DNA from: MADRE2 sp964397015
GTDB lineage: Bacteria; Desulfobacterota; Desulfobacteria; Desulfobacterales; Desulfobacteraceae
NCBI GenBank assembly: GCA_964397015.1
Contig: CAYNHL010000086.1
Location: forward strand, 1-16,039
Length of the DNA stretch: 16,039 bases
Reading direction: 5' to 3'
In this document: piece by piece, positions 1 through 7,652 of the stretch
Layout: the number at the start of each line of letters is the position of its first letter
Numbering within the stretch: the stretch's first letter is position 1
The notes under the pieces: generated by a model
Database searches by the model: none
What the model was told of the DNA's origin: nothing
The model's input: only the letters and a program-made list of their open reading frames with translations
Made by a program: the position numbers and the translations under genes

Positions 1-663
1 ATAGCCGAAAAAAAACCCTTTGAGGAAATTGTAACCGAAATCAAGGATTTTAAAAAGGTTCTGATCCTCGGGTGCAACGAATGTGTGACTGTTTGTGAAG
101 CAGGCGGGAAAAAGGAAGTGGAGATACTGGCATCAGCTCTTCGCATGTATTTCATCAATAAGGGCAAAGAAAAGCAGATTGATGAAAAAACCCTTGAACG
201 CCAGTGCGATCATGAATACCTGGAAGAACTCAGGGAAAATATTGATGAATACGATGCCGTGGTTTCCCTGGCCTGTGGTGTAGGAGTCCAGTTCGCAGCT
301 GAAAAATACCTGGAAACACCCCTGATTCCAGGGGTGAACACGGTATGCCTGGGTGCCAATGAAGATCGGGGGTTGTGGACTGAACGCTGCCAGGCCTGCG
401 GGTCATGCGTTTTGGCCAGGACAGGGGGGATCTGCCCCGTGTCCCGCTGTGCAAAGCGGGTTTTGAATGGTCCCTGCGGCGGTTCGAGCAACGGGAAATG
501 TGAAATCAGCAAAGATGTGGATTGTGCATGGCAGCTTATTATTGACAGGCTCAAGGCCCTGGGCAGAATGGATGAATATGAAACTGTCGCACCGATCAAG
601 GACTGGTCGACCGACAGGGCAGGCGGACCGAGGACCGTAAAAAGAGAGGATGTGAACATATGA
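1..663 (+). CDS. metV: Methylenetetrahydrofolate reductase partner subunit MetV (5' end just outside window)
   Basis: The reading frame is open from base 1 to the TGA at 661-663 (220 residues visible). A GTG at 85 is not the start, because conserved family sequence lies upstream of it. MetV proteins are of about this length, so probably only the first codon or two is missing. Cysteines dominate: C25/C28/C32 form a CxxCxxxC group near the N-terminus. C130, C133, C136, C145, C150, C159, C167 and C175 form a dense C-terminal cluster-binding or zinc-binding region with the motif GPCGG. In acetogens this subunit pairs with MetF and links methylene-THF reduction to Hdr-type electron carriers; the same job here is inferred. 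Its stop overlaps the metF start (ATGA), which implies translational coupling. Hdr or MvhD-like genes may lie to the left, but none is visible. Confidence 0.88.
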   Translation: MAEKKPFEEIVTEIKDFKKVLILGCNECVTVCEAGGKKEVEILASALRMYFINKGKEKQIDEKTLERQCDHEYLEELRENIDEYDAVVSLACGVGVQFAAEKYLETPLIPGVNTVCLGANEDRGLWTERCQACGSCVLARTGGICPVSRCAKRVLNGPCGGSSNGKCEISKDVDCAWQLIIDRLKALGRMDEYETVAPIKDWSTDRAGGPRTVKREDVNI

Positions 664-1589
664 GTACACAAACCGAGAGCAGGCTGGAAAAGATTTTAAA
701 GGCTGGACACCTTGGGGTCACTTCTGAATGCGGTCCCCCAAGGGGAAGTGACCCGGAAGAAGTCAGGGAAAAAGGCGCCATGATCAAGGATTACGTGGAT
801 GCCATAAACGTGACCGACAACCAGACCGCCATGACCCGCATGTCTTCTCTGGCGGCCTGCATCCACCTGAAACTCATGGGCATCGAGCCGGTACTGCAGA
901 TGGTGACCCGTGACCGGAACCGTGTGGCTCTTCAAAGTGATATTCTGGGGGCGGCATCCTTTGATATTCCCAATATGCTGTGCCTGTCCGGAGATCACCA
1001 GAGCTTCGGGGACAACCCGCAGGGCCAGAATGTGCATGATCTCGATTCCATGCAGTTGATCCAGACCGTCTGCCATATGAGGGACGAGGGAAAATTCCTG
1101 GGAGGAGACGATATCAAGCGTCCGCCGAAAATGTTTGTCGGCGCGGCGGCCAATCCGTTTGCCGATCCATTCGAGATCAGGGTGCCCCGGTTGGCCAAGA
1201 AGATTGCCTGCGGAGCCCAGTTCATCCAGACCCAGTGTATCTACAATATCCCCAAGTTCAAGGAATGGATGAAACGCGTGCGTGACCGCGGACTGCATGA
1301 AAAAACCTTTATCATGGCCGGAATGACACCCATGAAATCCGTGGGTATGGCAAAATATATGAAAAACCGTGTGCCCGGCATGGATGTACCCGACGATATA
1401 ATTGACCGCCTGGCAGGTGTAGAAAAGAAAAACCAGGCTGCAGAAGGCATCAATATATGTGTCGAACATATCCAGGAGCTCAAGGAAGTTGAAGGGGTAT
1501 CAGGCTTTCATATAATGGCCATCGAGTGGGAACAGAAAGTTCCTGAAATAGTCGAGCGATCCGGGCTTTATCCCCGGCCGAAGATATAA
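660..1589 (+). CDS. metF: 5,10-methylenetetrahydrofolate reductase
   Basis: This 309-residue protein interconverts 5,10-methylene-THF and 5-methyl-THF in the cytoplasm. It serves the methyl branch of the Wood-Ljungdahl pathway and methionine synthesis. The TIM-barrel landmarks of the family are in order: E23 in SECGPPRG (the catalytic glutamate position), NVTDN, QMVTRDRNR, LSGDH, AAANPF and FIQTQ. There is no C-terminal regulatory domain, as in other bacterial MetF proteins. The length is normal. The ATG at 660 overlaps the metV stop by four bases and is preceded by AGAGAGGA at 643-650, a good ribosome site. A terminator follows at 1615-1660, so metV-metF looks like the end of an operon that begins left of the window. 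Electron donor use (ferredoxin or NADH via MetV and Hdr proteins) cannot be read from this sequence. Confidence 0.93.
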   Translation: MSTQTESRLEKILKAGHLGVTSECGPPRGSDPEEVREKGAMIKDYVDAINVTDNQTAMTRMSSLAACIHLKLMGIEPVLQMVTRDRNRVALQSDILGAASFDIPNMLCLSGDHQSFGDNPQGQNVHDLDSMQLIQTVCHMRDEGKFLGGDDIKRPPKMFVGAAANPFADPFEIRVPRLAKKIACGAQFIQTQCIYNIPKFKEWMKRVRDRGLHEKTFIMAGMTPMKSVGMAKYMKNRVPGMDVPDDIIDRLAGVEKKNQAAEGINICVEHIQELKEVEGVSGFHIMAIEWEQKVPEIVERSGLYPRPKI

Positions 1590-1614
1590 CTCAAGGTATT
1601 TGATACCATGTTGG

Positions 1615-1660
1615 ACCGGATGCAAGGACAGCTTTTGTGTCTTCGCATCCGGTTCTTTTT
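1615..1660 (+). terminator. Intrinsic terminator after metVF
   Basis: ACCGGATGC at 1615-1623 pairs perfectly with GCATCCGGT at 1645-1653. Several further pairs inside (AGGACA with TGTCTT, one of them G-U) extend the stem. The downstream arm is followed at once by TCTTTTT (1654-1660). It lies 25 bases after the metF stop and about 50 bases before yebG, so it separates the two transcription units. Confidence 0.85.
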
Positions 1661-1712
1661 GTAAGTAAAGGGTGATGTCAATTGATTCCATACGCGAAAA
1701 CAGGAGTATAAA

Positions 1713-2033
1713 ATGGCTGTCATTGTCAGGTATATCGTTGTCAGAAATGGAGAGGAAAAAATGACATTTGCGACCAAAAAAGAAGCTGATGCGCATGATA
1801 AAATGCTTGATATTGCTGATGACCTGTTTGAATTTCTCGAAAAATCAGGTATCGAGGTCGATGAGAGAAAACTGGAAGATATCTCTTTGCTTCTGGCCCA
1901 AAAGCGGGACGAGCTCATTCCTATTTTAAGGGGGATAAAACCTAAAAAACCGCCCGAAAACAAGCCAGCCGGGAAAAAAGAAGAGCCCGGTCAAAAGCCG
2001 GCGGCCAAACCAAAAAGCAAGGCTGGAAAGTAG
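1713..2033 (+). CDS. yebG: YebG family protein (DNA-damage-inducible type)
   Basis: This 106-residue protein resembles E. coli YebG over its first 70 or so residues. Both share MAV at the start, a YVV-like strand, GEEKM, and the ATKKEADAHDKMLDIADDL block with matching spacing. E. coli YebG is a LexA-controlled SOS protein of poorly defined function. The last 30 residues here are low-complexity and rich in Lys and Pro (PKKPPENK, GQKPAAKPKSKAGK), whereas the E. coli tail is acidic. A basic tail suggests nucleic-acid contact, but this is inference. The start is supported by AGGAG at 1702-1706, six bases before the ATG. I do not see an E. coli-type CTG-N10-CAG LexA operator in the short upstream gap. 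It appears to be a single-gene unit with no clear terminator of its own. Confidence 0.82.
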   Translation: MAVIVRYIVVRNGEEKMTFATKKEADAHDKMLDIADDLFEFLEKSGIEVDERKLEDISLLLAQKRDELIPILRGIKPKKPPENKPAGKKEEPGQKPAAKPKSKAGK

Positions 2034-2132
2034 TTTTATTGTGTTTTTATCAAAAATTGTTTCCTGTCAAGGTTCAAAAACGCAATAATGCAAGCCTGAC
2101 ATCACTTACGGTGCGTATCCCGCAATCTTAAT

Positions 2133-2136
2133 GGAG
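2133..2136 (+). promoter_or_regulatory. Ribosome binding site that sets the start of the membrane-fusion gene
   Basis: GGAG sits six bases before the ATG at 2143. The upstream in-frame ATG at 2131 overlaps this site and has no Shine-Dalgarno sequence of its own, so 2143 is the better start. Confidence 0.6.
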
Positions 2137-2142
2137 TTGGTT

Positions 2143-3429
2143 ATGGGTAAGGTTACAGGTATCATTTTCCGGTTTGTCCGGGTGGTGGTCGTTCTTGCGG
2201 TCGCGGCCGGTATTGCTTTCCTGTTATATGATATAAGGGAGCAACCTGCGAAAACCAAGGTCGAGCAGGCAGCGCCGGCTGTTGCAGTCCGGCTCGTGTT
2301 CCCGGGAGACAGGATAATGACCGTGGCGGCTTTCGGAACGGTAAGGCCGGAGAAGGTCGTAAGGATTGCCTCTGAAATTCCAGGCCGGATCAAAACCCTT
2401 CATCCCGAGTTTCTGCCCGGTGGTTATATCGGTGACGGAGAACTGGTAACAGGTCTCGATGACAAAACCATCCAGCTTGAAAACCAGGCGGCGGCCCTCC
2501 GTGTCGAGCAGGCAGGGCTGGATGTCAAAAATCTTGAGCAGGAGTTGAAAAACCTGGAAAAAGACAGGTTGATCGCTGAAGAAAACCTGGCGCTGTCCGC
2601 TCGTGAGCTTGACCGGGTCAGCCGGCTTAACCGGCAGGAGTTCGCCTCTGCTGCCAGTTATGAAAAGGTCCGGCAGCAGCATCTCAATGCAAAAGGGCAG
2701 CTGCAGACCATTGAAAACCGGTTGTCATTGTCTTCGACATTGATGGCGCAGAAAAAAGCGGCCCTGGCCATGGCAGGAATCGACCTGGAACGTACGGACC
2801 TGACGTTGAAAAAAACTAGGATCAAGGCCCCGTTTGATGGATATATCCTGGAAAAATTCACAGAAGCGGGCGAGTACATTAATCCTGGCCAGGTACTGGC
2901 CACATTTTACCACAAAGGCCGCCTGGAAGTGGATATACGGATTCCCATGTCCCAGATGCAATGGCTCGCTCCGCTCATCGATGCCGGGGAAAAACCGGCG
3001 GCCAGGGTGGAGATGACAGTTTCAGGTTTACAGGATCCTGTTGTCAGGCAGGCAAGGGTTAAGAGGATTCATTCCAGGGTTGATGAAACCACGCGGACCC
3101 TTCCTGTCACAATTGAGATCCTTTCACAGGAGGACAGCCCCCGCTCTGTGTATAAAATCAGGCCCGGAGCCTTTGTCCGGTGTATTGTGGACGGGGTTCG
3201 CCATGAGGGTCTGTATGTACTCCCCCGGCACATGGTGAAGACCGGTGATATCGTCTACAGGGTCACTGACGGACACCTGGAGCTTGTAAAGGTTACGGTC
3301 TTGAGAAAATCAGAAGCTGATGCTTATATTTCCGCAGGTCTCAACCCCGGCGACCAGGTGATTACATCACCTTTGCCCGGGGCGGTTGACGGTATGCCCC
3401 TGACCATCAAGCAGGACGAGGAGCACTGA
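2143..3429 (+). CDS. RND efflux periplasmic adaptor (membrane-fusion, HlyD/AcrA-like)
   Basis: With the start at 2143 the protein has 428 residues. It would span the periplasm and link the inner-membrane RND pump encoded next to an outer-membrane channel. One hydrophobic segment at residues 11-29 anchors it in the inner membrane; no lipobox cysteine follows it. Lipoyl-like halves lie at about 71-108 (EIPGRIKTL, GELVTGLDD) and 225-255 (IKAPFDGYI, GEYINPGQV). Between them is a Glu/Lys/Gln-rich coiled-coil hairpin at about 110-222. A beta-barrel follows at about 260-340, then the membrane-proximal domain. The transporter gene starts two bases after the stop, behind GAGGAG at 3418-3423, so the two are co-transcribed. 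No TolC-like gene is present here. Only a poor promoter candidate (AATAAT at 2084-2089) can be seen upstream. The substrate cannot be predicted. Confidence 0.9.
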   Translation: MGKVTGIIFRFVRVVVVLAVAAGIAFLLYDIREQPAKTKVEQAAPAVAVRLVFPGDRIMTVAAFGTVRPEKVVRIASEIPGRIKTLHPEFLPGGYIGDGELVTGLDDKTIQLENQAAALRVEQAGLDVKNLEQELKNLEKDRLIAEENLALSARELDRVSRLNRQEFASAASYEKVRQQHLNAKGQLQTIENRLSLSSTLMAQKKAALAMAGIDLERTDLTLKKTRIKAPFDGYILEKFTEAGEYINPGQVLATFYHKGRLEVDIRIPMSQMQWLAPLIDAGEKPAARVEMTVSGLQDPVVRQARVKRIHSRVDETTRTLPVTIEILSQEDSPRSVYKIRPGAFVRCIVDGVRHEGLYVLPRHMVKTGDIVYRVTDGHLELVKVTVLRKSEADAYISAGLNPGDQVITSPLPGAVDGMPLTIKQDEEH

Positions 3430-3431
3430 CG

Positions 3432-6400
3432 ATGCGTGCACTGGGCAAATGGTCGGTCGAACACCGGGTAACAGTCAACCTTGTGATGATATTCATCATC
3501 GTGGCCGGCATGTTCACCGTCCTTGGAATGAACAGGGAAATGATGCCCCAGTTCGAACTGGACATGATCGATATCGGGGTCACCTATCCCGGGGCTTCGC
3601 CTGAGGAGGTGGAGGAGGGCATCTGTATCAAGATAGAAGAACAGCTCAAAAGTCTTGAAGATGTCAAGGCCATGTATTCCACTGCTTTTGAGGGCCACGG
3701 GTCGGTTTTTTTTGAGCTCGAGACCGGGGCGGATGTGGATGAAAAGGTCGATGAAATAAAGACCGAGCTGGACCAGATCACGGATTTTCCCAAAGAGGCT
3801 GAAACGCCCGTCGTGACGAAAATCAAAAACAATAACCCGGCCATTTATATCGGAGTTTATGGTGACGTTCCGGACCATGTACTCAAAAAGGCTGCCGAAA
3901 AGATACGCGATGATCTTGTAAACCTGGATGTGATCTCCCTTGCCTCCGTTACCGGTGCCCGGGACTATGAAATTTCCGTCGAGCTTTCTGAAGCCCGGCT
4001 GCAGCGTTACAGCCTGAGTTTCGATCAGGTGGCACAGGCCGTGAAGACAGGCAGCATGGATTTGCCCGGGGGCAGCATAAAAACCCCTGGCAATGAGTTT
4101 TTAGTCCGGACCAAGGGCCAGAAGTATACCGGTGAGGGGTTTGAGCAGATTCCCATATTGACACGACCCGATGGAACCATCCTGCGCCTCGGGGACGTGG
4201 CCGAAGTCAAAGACGGGTTCGAGGACAGGGATTTAAAGGCACGCTTTAACCAGAAGCCGGCTGTAATGGTGATTGTATCCAGGACCGACACCCAGGACAG
4301 CATCCTTATTTCAAGGGCTGTAGAGGCCTATATAGAGAAGAACAGGCATTCACAGCCCAAGGGCATACACCTTGCTACCTGGTTTGACATGGCCGGCATG
4401 ATCCAGGACAGGATTGATCTGTTGGCCTGGAACGGCCTGCAGGGAATTGTGCTTGTGTTCTTGATACTGGCGCTGTTTCTGCATTTGCGCCTGGCGTTCT
4501 GGGTGGCCCTGGGAATTCCCATTTCCTTTATGGGCGCATTCATCATTCTGGATTACCTGGGCGCCACCATCAACATGCTGTCGCTGTTCGGTTTCATCAT
4601 GACCCTTGGAATACTCGTGGATGATGCCATCATTGTCGGAGAAAATGTCTACAGCCACTACACCAGGGGAAAATCGCCCAAAGAGGCGATCATGGACAGC
4701 ATGCAGGAGATCGGCGGCCCGGTTCTCCTGGCTGTTTCCACCACCATAGTGGCATTTGTCCCCCTTATGGCGGTTGAAGGAATCATGGGCAAATTCATTG
4801 CTGTCATGCCCCTGACCGTTATCTGTATTCTTGCTCTTTCACTGGTTGAAGCCCTGGTCATCCTGCCGGCACATCTTGATCATGCATTGAGCCCGCCTAA
4901 AAAGATCACTGCAAGGGTATACCGCATTTTCTTTTTCTGGCTTGAATGGCTCAAGGAGGACATCACACTGGCTCATGAATGGCTTAGATCCAGGATGGAA
5001 AAACTGCTGGAGCGTTTTGTCAAAAAAGTCTACACACCGGTACTGATACGCAGCATTGCCAACCGGTATTTTGCCCTGGCCATGGGTGTCGCTGTGCTTA
5101 TCGTCTGCATTGGAGCGATTGCCGGCAAACACGTGCCCTTTGTATTTTTTCCCAAAACTGACAGCAACTGGGTGATTGCGGAGATCATATATCCCATGGG
5201 TACCCCTTTTGAAAAAACCGAAGCCAGTATCCGGAAGATTGAAATGGGTGCATTTGAACTTAACGATCTTTTCCGGGACCAGGTGGAAGATCGAAAAGAT
5301 ATACTGGTAAACAGTTTCTCCCAGGTGGGAATTATCCCCAGGCGGGACTGGAAACCCGGTGTATACGGGGCACATTGCGGAGAGGTCTGGATTGAAATCC
5401 AGGCATCGGGTGACAGGCCGAATGTTTCTGCAGACATGGTTACTGCCAGGTGGCGGGAGCTTACCGGGGAAATACCCGGGGTTGAATCCCTGACTTTTTC
5501 CATTATCGGCGGGGGGCCCGGCGGGGTTCCAATTGAAATTCAGCTTTCAGGGGATGATCTGAACCAGCTCAAGGCTGCCGCCGATGCCCTCAAGGATGAA
5601 ATCAAAACCTACCCCGGTACCTATGACATCGCCGACACCTTCAGGCCGGGCAAGATGGAAAAAAGAATATCCATAAAGCCGGGTGCGGCTCCGCTCGGGA
5701 TCACGCTCGCCGATATCGCAAGCCAGATCAGGCAGGCTTACTACGGGGAAGAGGCTTTGAAGGTACAGCGGGGCAGAGACGATATCAAGGTAATGGTCAG
5801 GTATGCCAAAAAAGAGCGGGAAACCGAAGCCAGTATTGAAGACATGCGGATCAGGACCCGGGACGGCCGACAGGTTCCGTTGACCCAGATCGCCGATGTT
5901 CATACCAAAAGGGGGTATGCCACGATTCAGAGGGTGGACCGCAAACGGATCATTACCGTGACATCGGATATCAATGAAGACACGGCCAATGCCAGTGAGA
6001 TCGTCAGCGACCTTGAAAAAAGGTATCTCAAAAATCTGGTAAGCCAGTACCCCGGGGTATCCTATGATCTCGAAGGACAGGCAAAACGGACCCAGGAAAC
6101 AATGGAAAGCCTGATGAAAGGTTTCTTGTATGCCGTTATGGTGATTTTCCTGCTGCTGGCCAGCCAGTTCAGGTCCTATGCCCAGCCGCTGATTATCATG
6201 ACAGCCATACCCTTTGGTTTTGTCGGCGCCGTTGCCGGGCATTTCATAATGGGGCTTCCCGTCACCATGATCAGTATTTTCGGTATAGTGGCCCTGTCCG
6301 GGATTGTGGTCAATGATTCATTGATATTGATCAATTTTGCCAATTTGCGGGTGCGGGAAAAAATTCCGGTGACCCAGGCGGTCATTCAGTCCGGGCAGGA

Positions 6401-6647
6401 TCGTTTCAGGCCCGTACTGCTGACATCCGTGACAACGATTGCCGGGCTTTTTCCACTGCTGCTCGAGACCAGTTTCCAGGCCCAGTTCCTGATTCCCATG
6501 GCTGTCAGTATATGTTTTGGATTGCTGGCCGCCACTGTTCTGATCCTGGTACTGGTGCCCGTGCTCTATGTCATGCTCGATGATATCACGGGCCTGTTTG
6601 TGTCAGGCGGGAAAGAAACGCAAAAACCCCAGGTACAGGAGAGATGA
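3432..6647 (+). CDS. RND family inner-membrane transporter (AcrB/HAE-like)
   Basis: This 1071-residue proton-driven transporter has the duplicated RND layout: TM1 near residues 15-32, a large periplasmic domain, a TM2-6 bundle, then TM7 and a second periplasmic domain, and a closing bundle. D397-D398 in LVDDAIIVGENV match the essential aspartate pair of TM4. In the second half, the place where AcrB has its proton-relay lysine (GLSAKNAIL) reads ALSGIVVNDSL here, with N961-D962 and no lysine. This form occurs in a broad branch of bacterial RND pumps, so the family call stands, but the proton relay must differ in detail. It follows the adaptor gene directly. Its TGA at 6645-6647 lies between two candidate starts of the next gene. 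The substrate could be lipophilic drugs, a lipid or an envelope component; nothing in the sequence decides. Confidence 0.94.
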   Translation: MRALGKWSVEHRVTVNLVMIFIIVAGMFTVLGMNREMMPQFELDMIDIGVTYPGASPEEVEEGICIKIEEQLKSLEDVKAMYSTAFEGHGSVFFELETGADVDEKVDEIKTELDQITDFPKEAETPVVTKIKNNNPAIYIGVYGDVPDHVLKKAAEKIRDDLVNLDVISLASVTGARDYEISVELSEARLQRYSLSFDQVAQAVKTGSMDLPGGSIKTPGNEFLVRTKGQKYTGEGFEQIPILTRPDGTILRLGDVAEVKDGFEDRDLKARFNQKPAVMVIVSRTDTQDSILISRAVEAYIEKNRHSQPKGIHLATWFDMAGMIQDRIDLLAWNGLQGIVLVFLILALFLHLRLAFWVALGIPISFMGAFIILDYLGATINMLSLFGFIMTLGILVDDAIIVGENVYSHYTRGKSPKEAIMDSMQEIGGPVLLAVSTTIVAFVPLMAVEGIMGKFIAVMPLTVICILALSLVEALVILPAHLDHALSPPKKITARVYRIFFFWLEWLKEDITLAHEWLRSRMEKLLERFVKKVYTPVLIRSIANRYFALAMGVAVLIVCIGAIAGKHVPFVFFPKTDSNWVIAEIIYPMGTPFEKTEASIRKIEMGAFELNDLFRDQVEDRKDILVNSFSQVGIIPRRDWKPGVYGAHCGEVWIEIQASGDRPNVSADMVTARWRELTGEIPGVESLTFSIIGGGPGGVPIEIQLSGDDLNQLKAAADALKDEIKTYPGTYDIADTFRPGKMEKRISIKPGAAPLGITLADIASQIRQAYYGEEALKVQRGRDDIKVMVRYAKKERETEASIEDMRIRTRDGRQVPLTQIADVHTKRGYATIQRVDRKRIITVTSDINEDTANASEIVSDLEKRYLKNLVSQYPGVSYDLEGQAKRTQETMESLMKGFLYAVMVIFLLLASQFRSYAQPLIIMTAIPFGFVGAVAGHFIMGLPVTMISIFGIVALSGIVVNDSLILINFANLRVREKIPVTQAVIQSGQDRFRPVLLTSVTTIAGLFPLLLETSFQAQFLIPMAVSICFGLLAATVLILVLVPVLYVMLDDITGLFVSGGKETQKPQVQER
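6637..6641 (+). promoter_or_regulatory. Ribosome binding site deciding the start of the first methyltransferase
   Basis: AGGAG lies eight bases before the ATG at 6650 but only two before the in-frame ATG at 6644. Spacing favours 6650, which removes the apparent ATGA overlap but leaves the gene three bases behind the transporter stop. Confidence 0.55.
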
Positions 6648-6649
6648 TC

Positions 6650-7513
6650 ATGGACAATGTATTTGACCGGGACTTCTGGCTGGACCGATGGCGCGAAGAA
6701 AAGCGCGATGATACCATGGCCGTTCACAAAGGTTTTTCAACGGCTGCATACTGGGACAAGGCGGCTCAAACCTATAACAGGAACAAAGACGAGCTTTTGT
6801 CCAGAAAACTGGAAAAGACCCTGGACCTGTTTAAATCCAGGGGGCTGCTTTTTCCCGGCATGAAAGTGCTGGACATCGGGTGTGGTACCGGACACCTTGC
6901 CATTGAACTGGCCCGCCGCGGTGCCCATGTAACGGCCATTGATTTTTCCGAAGGCATGCTGGAGCGGTTGAGACAGGAACTTCCCGGGCAGCTGGCACCC
7001 AATGTCGATATCCTTCACAAAGACTTTAAAAATATGGATACTACGTCTCTTGGATCCGCACAGAAGTTTGATCTGGTTATCGCGTTCATGTCCCCGGCCG
7101 TATCCACGCCGGAATCTTTTTTTAAAATGATATCCCTGTCCAGAAAAGGCTGTGCCATAAGGGGGTGGTGTGACAGGCGCCGGCACCCCATTCTCGATGC
7201 ACTGTGGGAAAAGATCATGCAGCGGCCACTGGTGGACAGGCCGCAGAGCATCCTATACAAGATCAATCTTCTTTTTTCCATGGGAACTTTCCCTGATATT
7301 ATCTGTGATACGATTGAATGGGAACAGGAAGTTACCCTTGATGAAGAATTTGCCGGCCAGATGGCTTTTTTTGAAAAATCGTCTGATCTTGCAGCCTCAA
7401 AACTTGAAAAAATTATCAGGACCCATCTTGAATCCATTGCCCGCAACGGCATCATTAACAGAAAGCACAAGGGCACCACGGCAACGGCAGTATGGCACGT
7501 GACATCATCATGA
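6650..7513 (+). CDS. Class I SAM-dependent methyltransferase, RND-operon linked
   Basis: With the start at 6650 this is a 287-residue soluble protein. The SAM-binding fold is clear: motif I is VLDIGCGTG (residues 73-81), and strand 2 ends in the acidic D98 of AIDFSEGML, which normally holds the ribose hydroxyls. A region ahead of motif I contains the family-like AAYWDKAAQTYN. The C-terminal third (WCDRRRHPILDALWEKI and beyond) resembles no substrate-binding module I can name. It starts three bases after the RND transporter stop with its own Shine-Dalgarno site, so it is almost surely in the same transcript. Association with a pump suggests that it modifies a transported compound or envelope component, but this is inference from position only. 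The substrate is unknown. Confidence 0.85.
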   Translation: MDNVFDRDFWLDRWREEKRDDTMAVHKGFSTAAYWDKAAQTYNRNKDELLSRKLEKTLDLFKSRGLLFPGMKVLDIGCGTGHLAIELARRGAHVTAIDFSEGMLERLRQELPGQLAPNVDILHKDFKNMDTTSLGSAQKFDLVIAFMSPAVSTPESFFKMISLSRKGCAIRGWCDRRRHPILDALWEKIMQRPLVDRPQSILYKINLLFSMGTFPDIICDTIEWEQEVTLDEEFAGQMAFFEKSSDLAASKLEKIIRTHLESIARNGIINRKHKGTTATAVWHVTSS

Positions 7514-7580
7514 TGGATTTTTACAGGTTCTCCTGCTTTTAACATTTACAGCCGTGCCATATGCACAGTAGATAAAAATA

Positions 7581-7608
7581 TTGATTTTCAGTTCAGTATT
7601 GATAATAT
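7581..7608 (+). promoter_or_regulatory. Possible sigma70 promoter for the second methyltransferase
   Basis: TTGATT at 7581-7586 and TAATAT at 7603-7608 are separated by 16 bases, each matching consensus at four of six positions. They overlap a direct repeat of TATTGAT (7579-7585 and 7597-7603, 18-base period), which could be an operator. The next gene starts at 7653 behind AGGA at 7642-7645. Confidence 0.35.
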
Positions 7609-7652
7609 GGGCATGGCATTGCGGCGTAAAAACAGACCATCAGGAAAAATGA

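Noticed and set aside
696..1469. Long open frame (257 codons) on the minus strand
   Set aside because: It lies antisense inside metF, has a composition rich in His and Gly that mirrors metF codon use, and shows no domain.
1661..1712. E. coli-type LexA box upstream of yebG
   Set aside because: CAG occurs at 1701 but the base triplet at the required N10 distance is CCA, not CTG, and there is no AT-rich core.
2057..2089. Promoter for the adaptor-RND operon
   Set aside because: AATAAT at 2084-2089 is a fair -10, but no acceptable -35 lies at 16-18 bases; too weak to list.
5547..6242. 231-codon minus-strand open frame within the RND gene
   Set aside because: It is an antisense shadow of a strongly conserved transporter; no ribosome site and no recognisable motif.
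7551..7628. Inverted repeat GCCGTGCCAT with ATGGCATTGCGGC flanking the second methyltransferase promoter
   Set aside because: It needs an unpaired insertion and spans more than 60 bases; it is likely chance.
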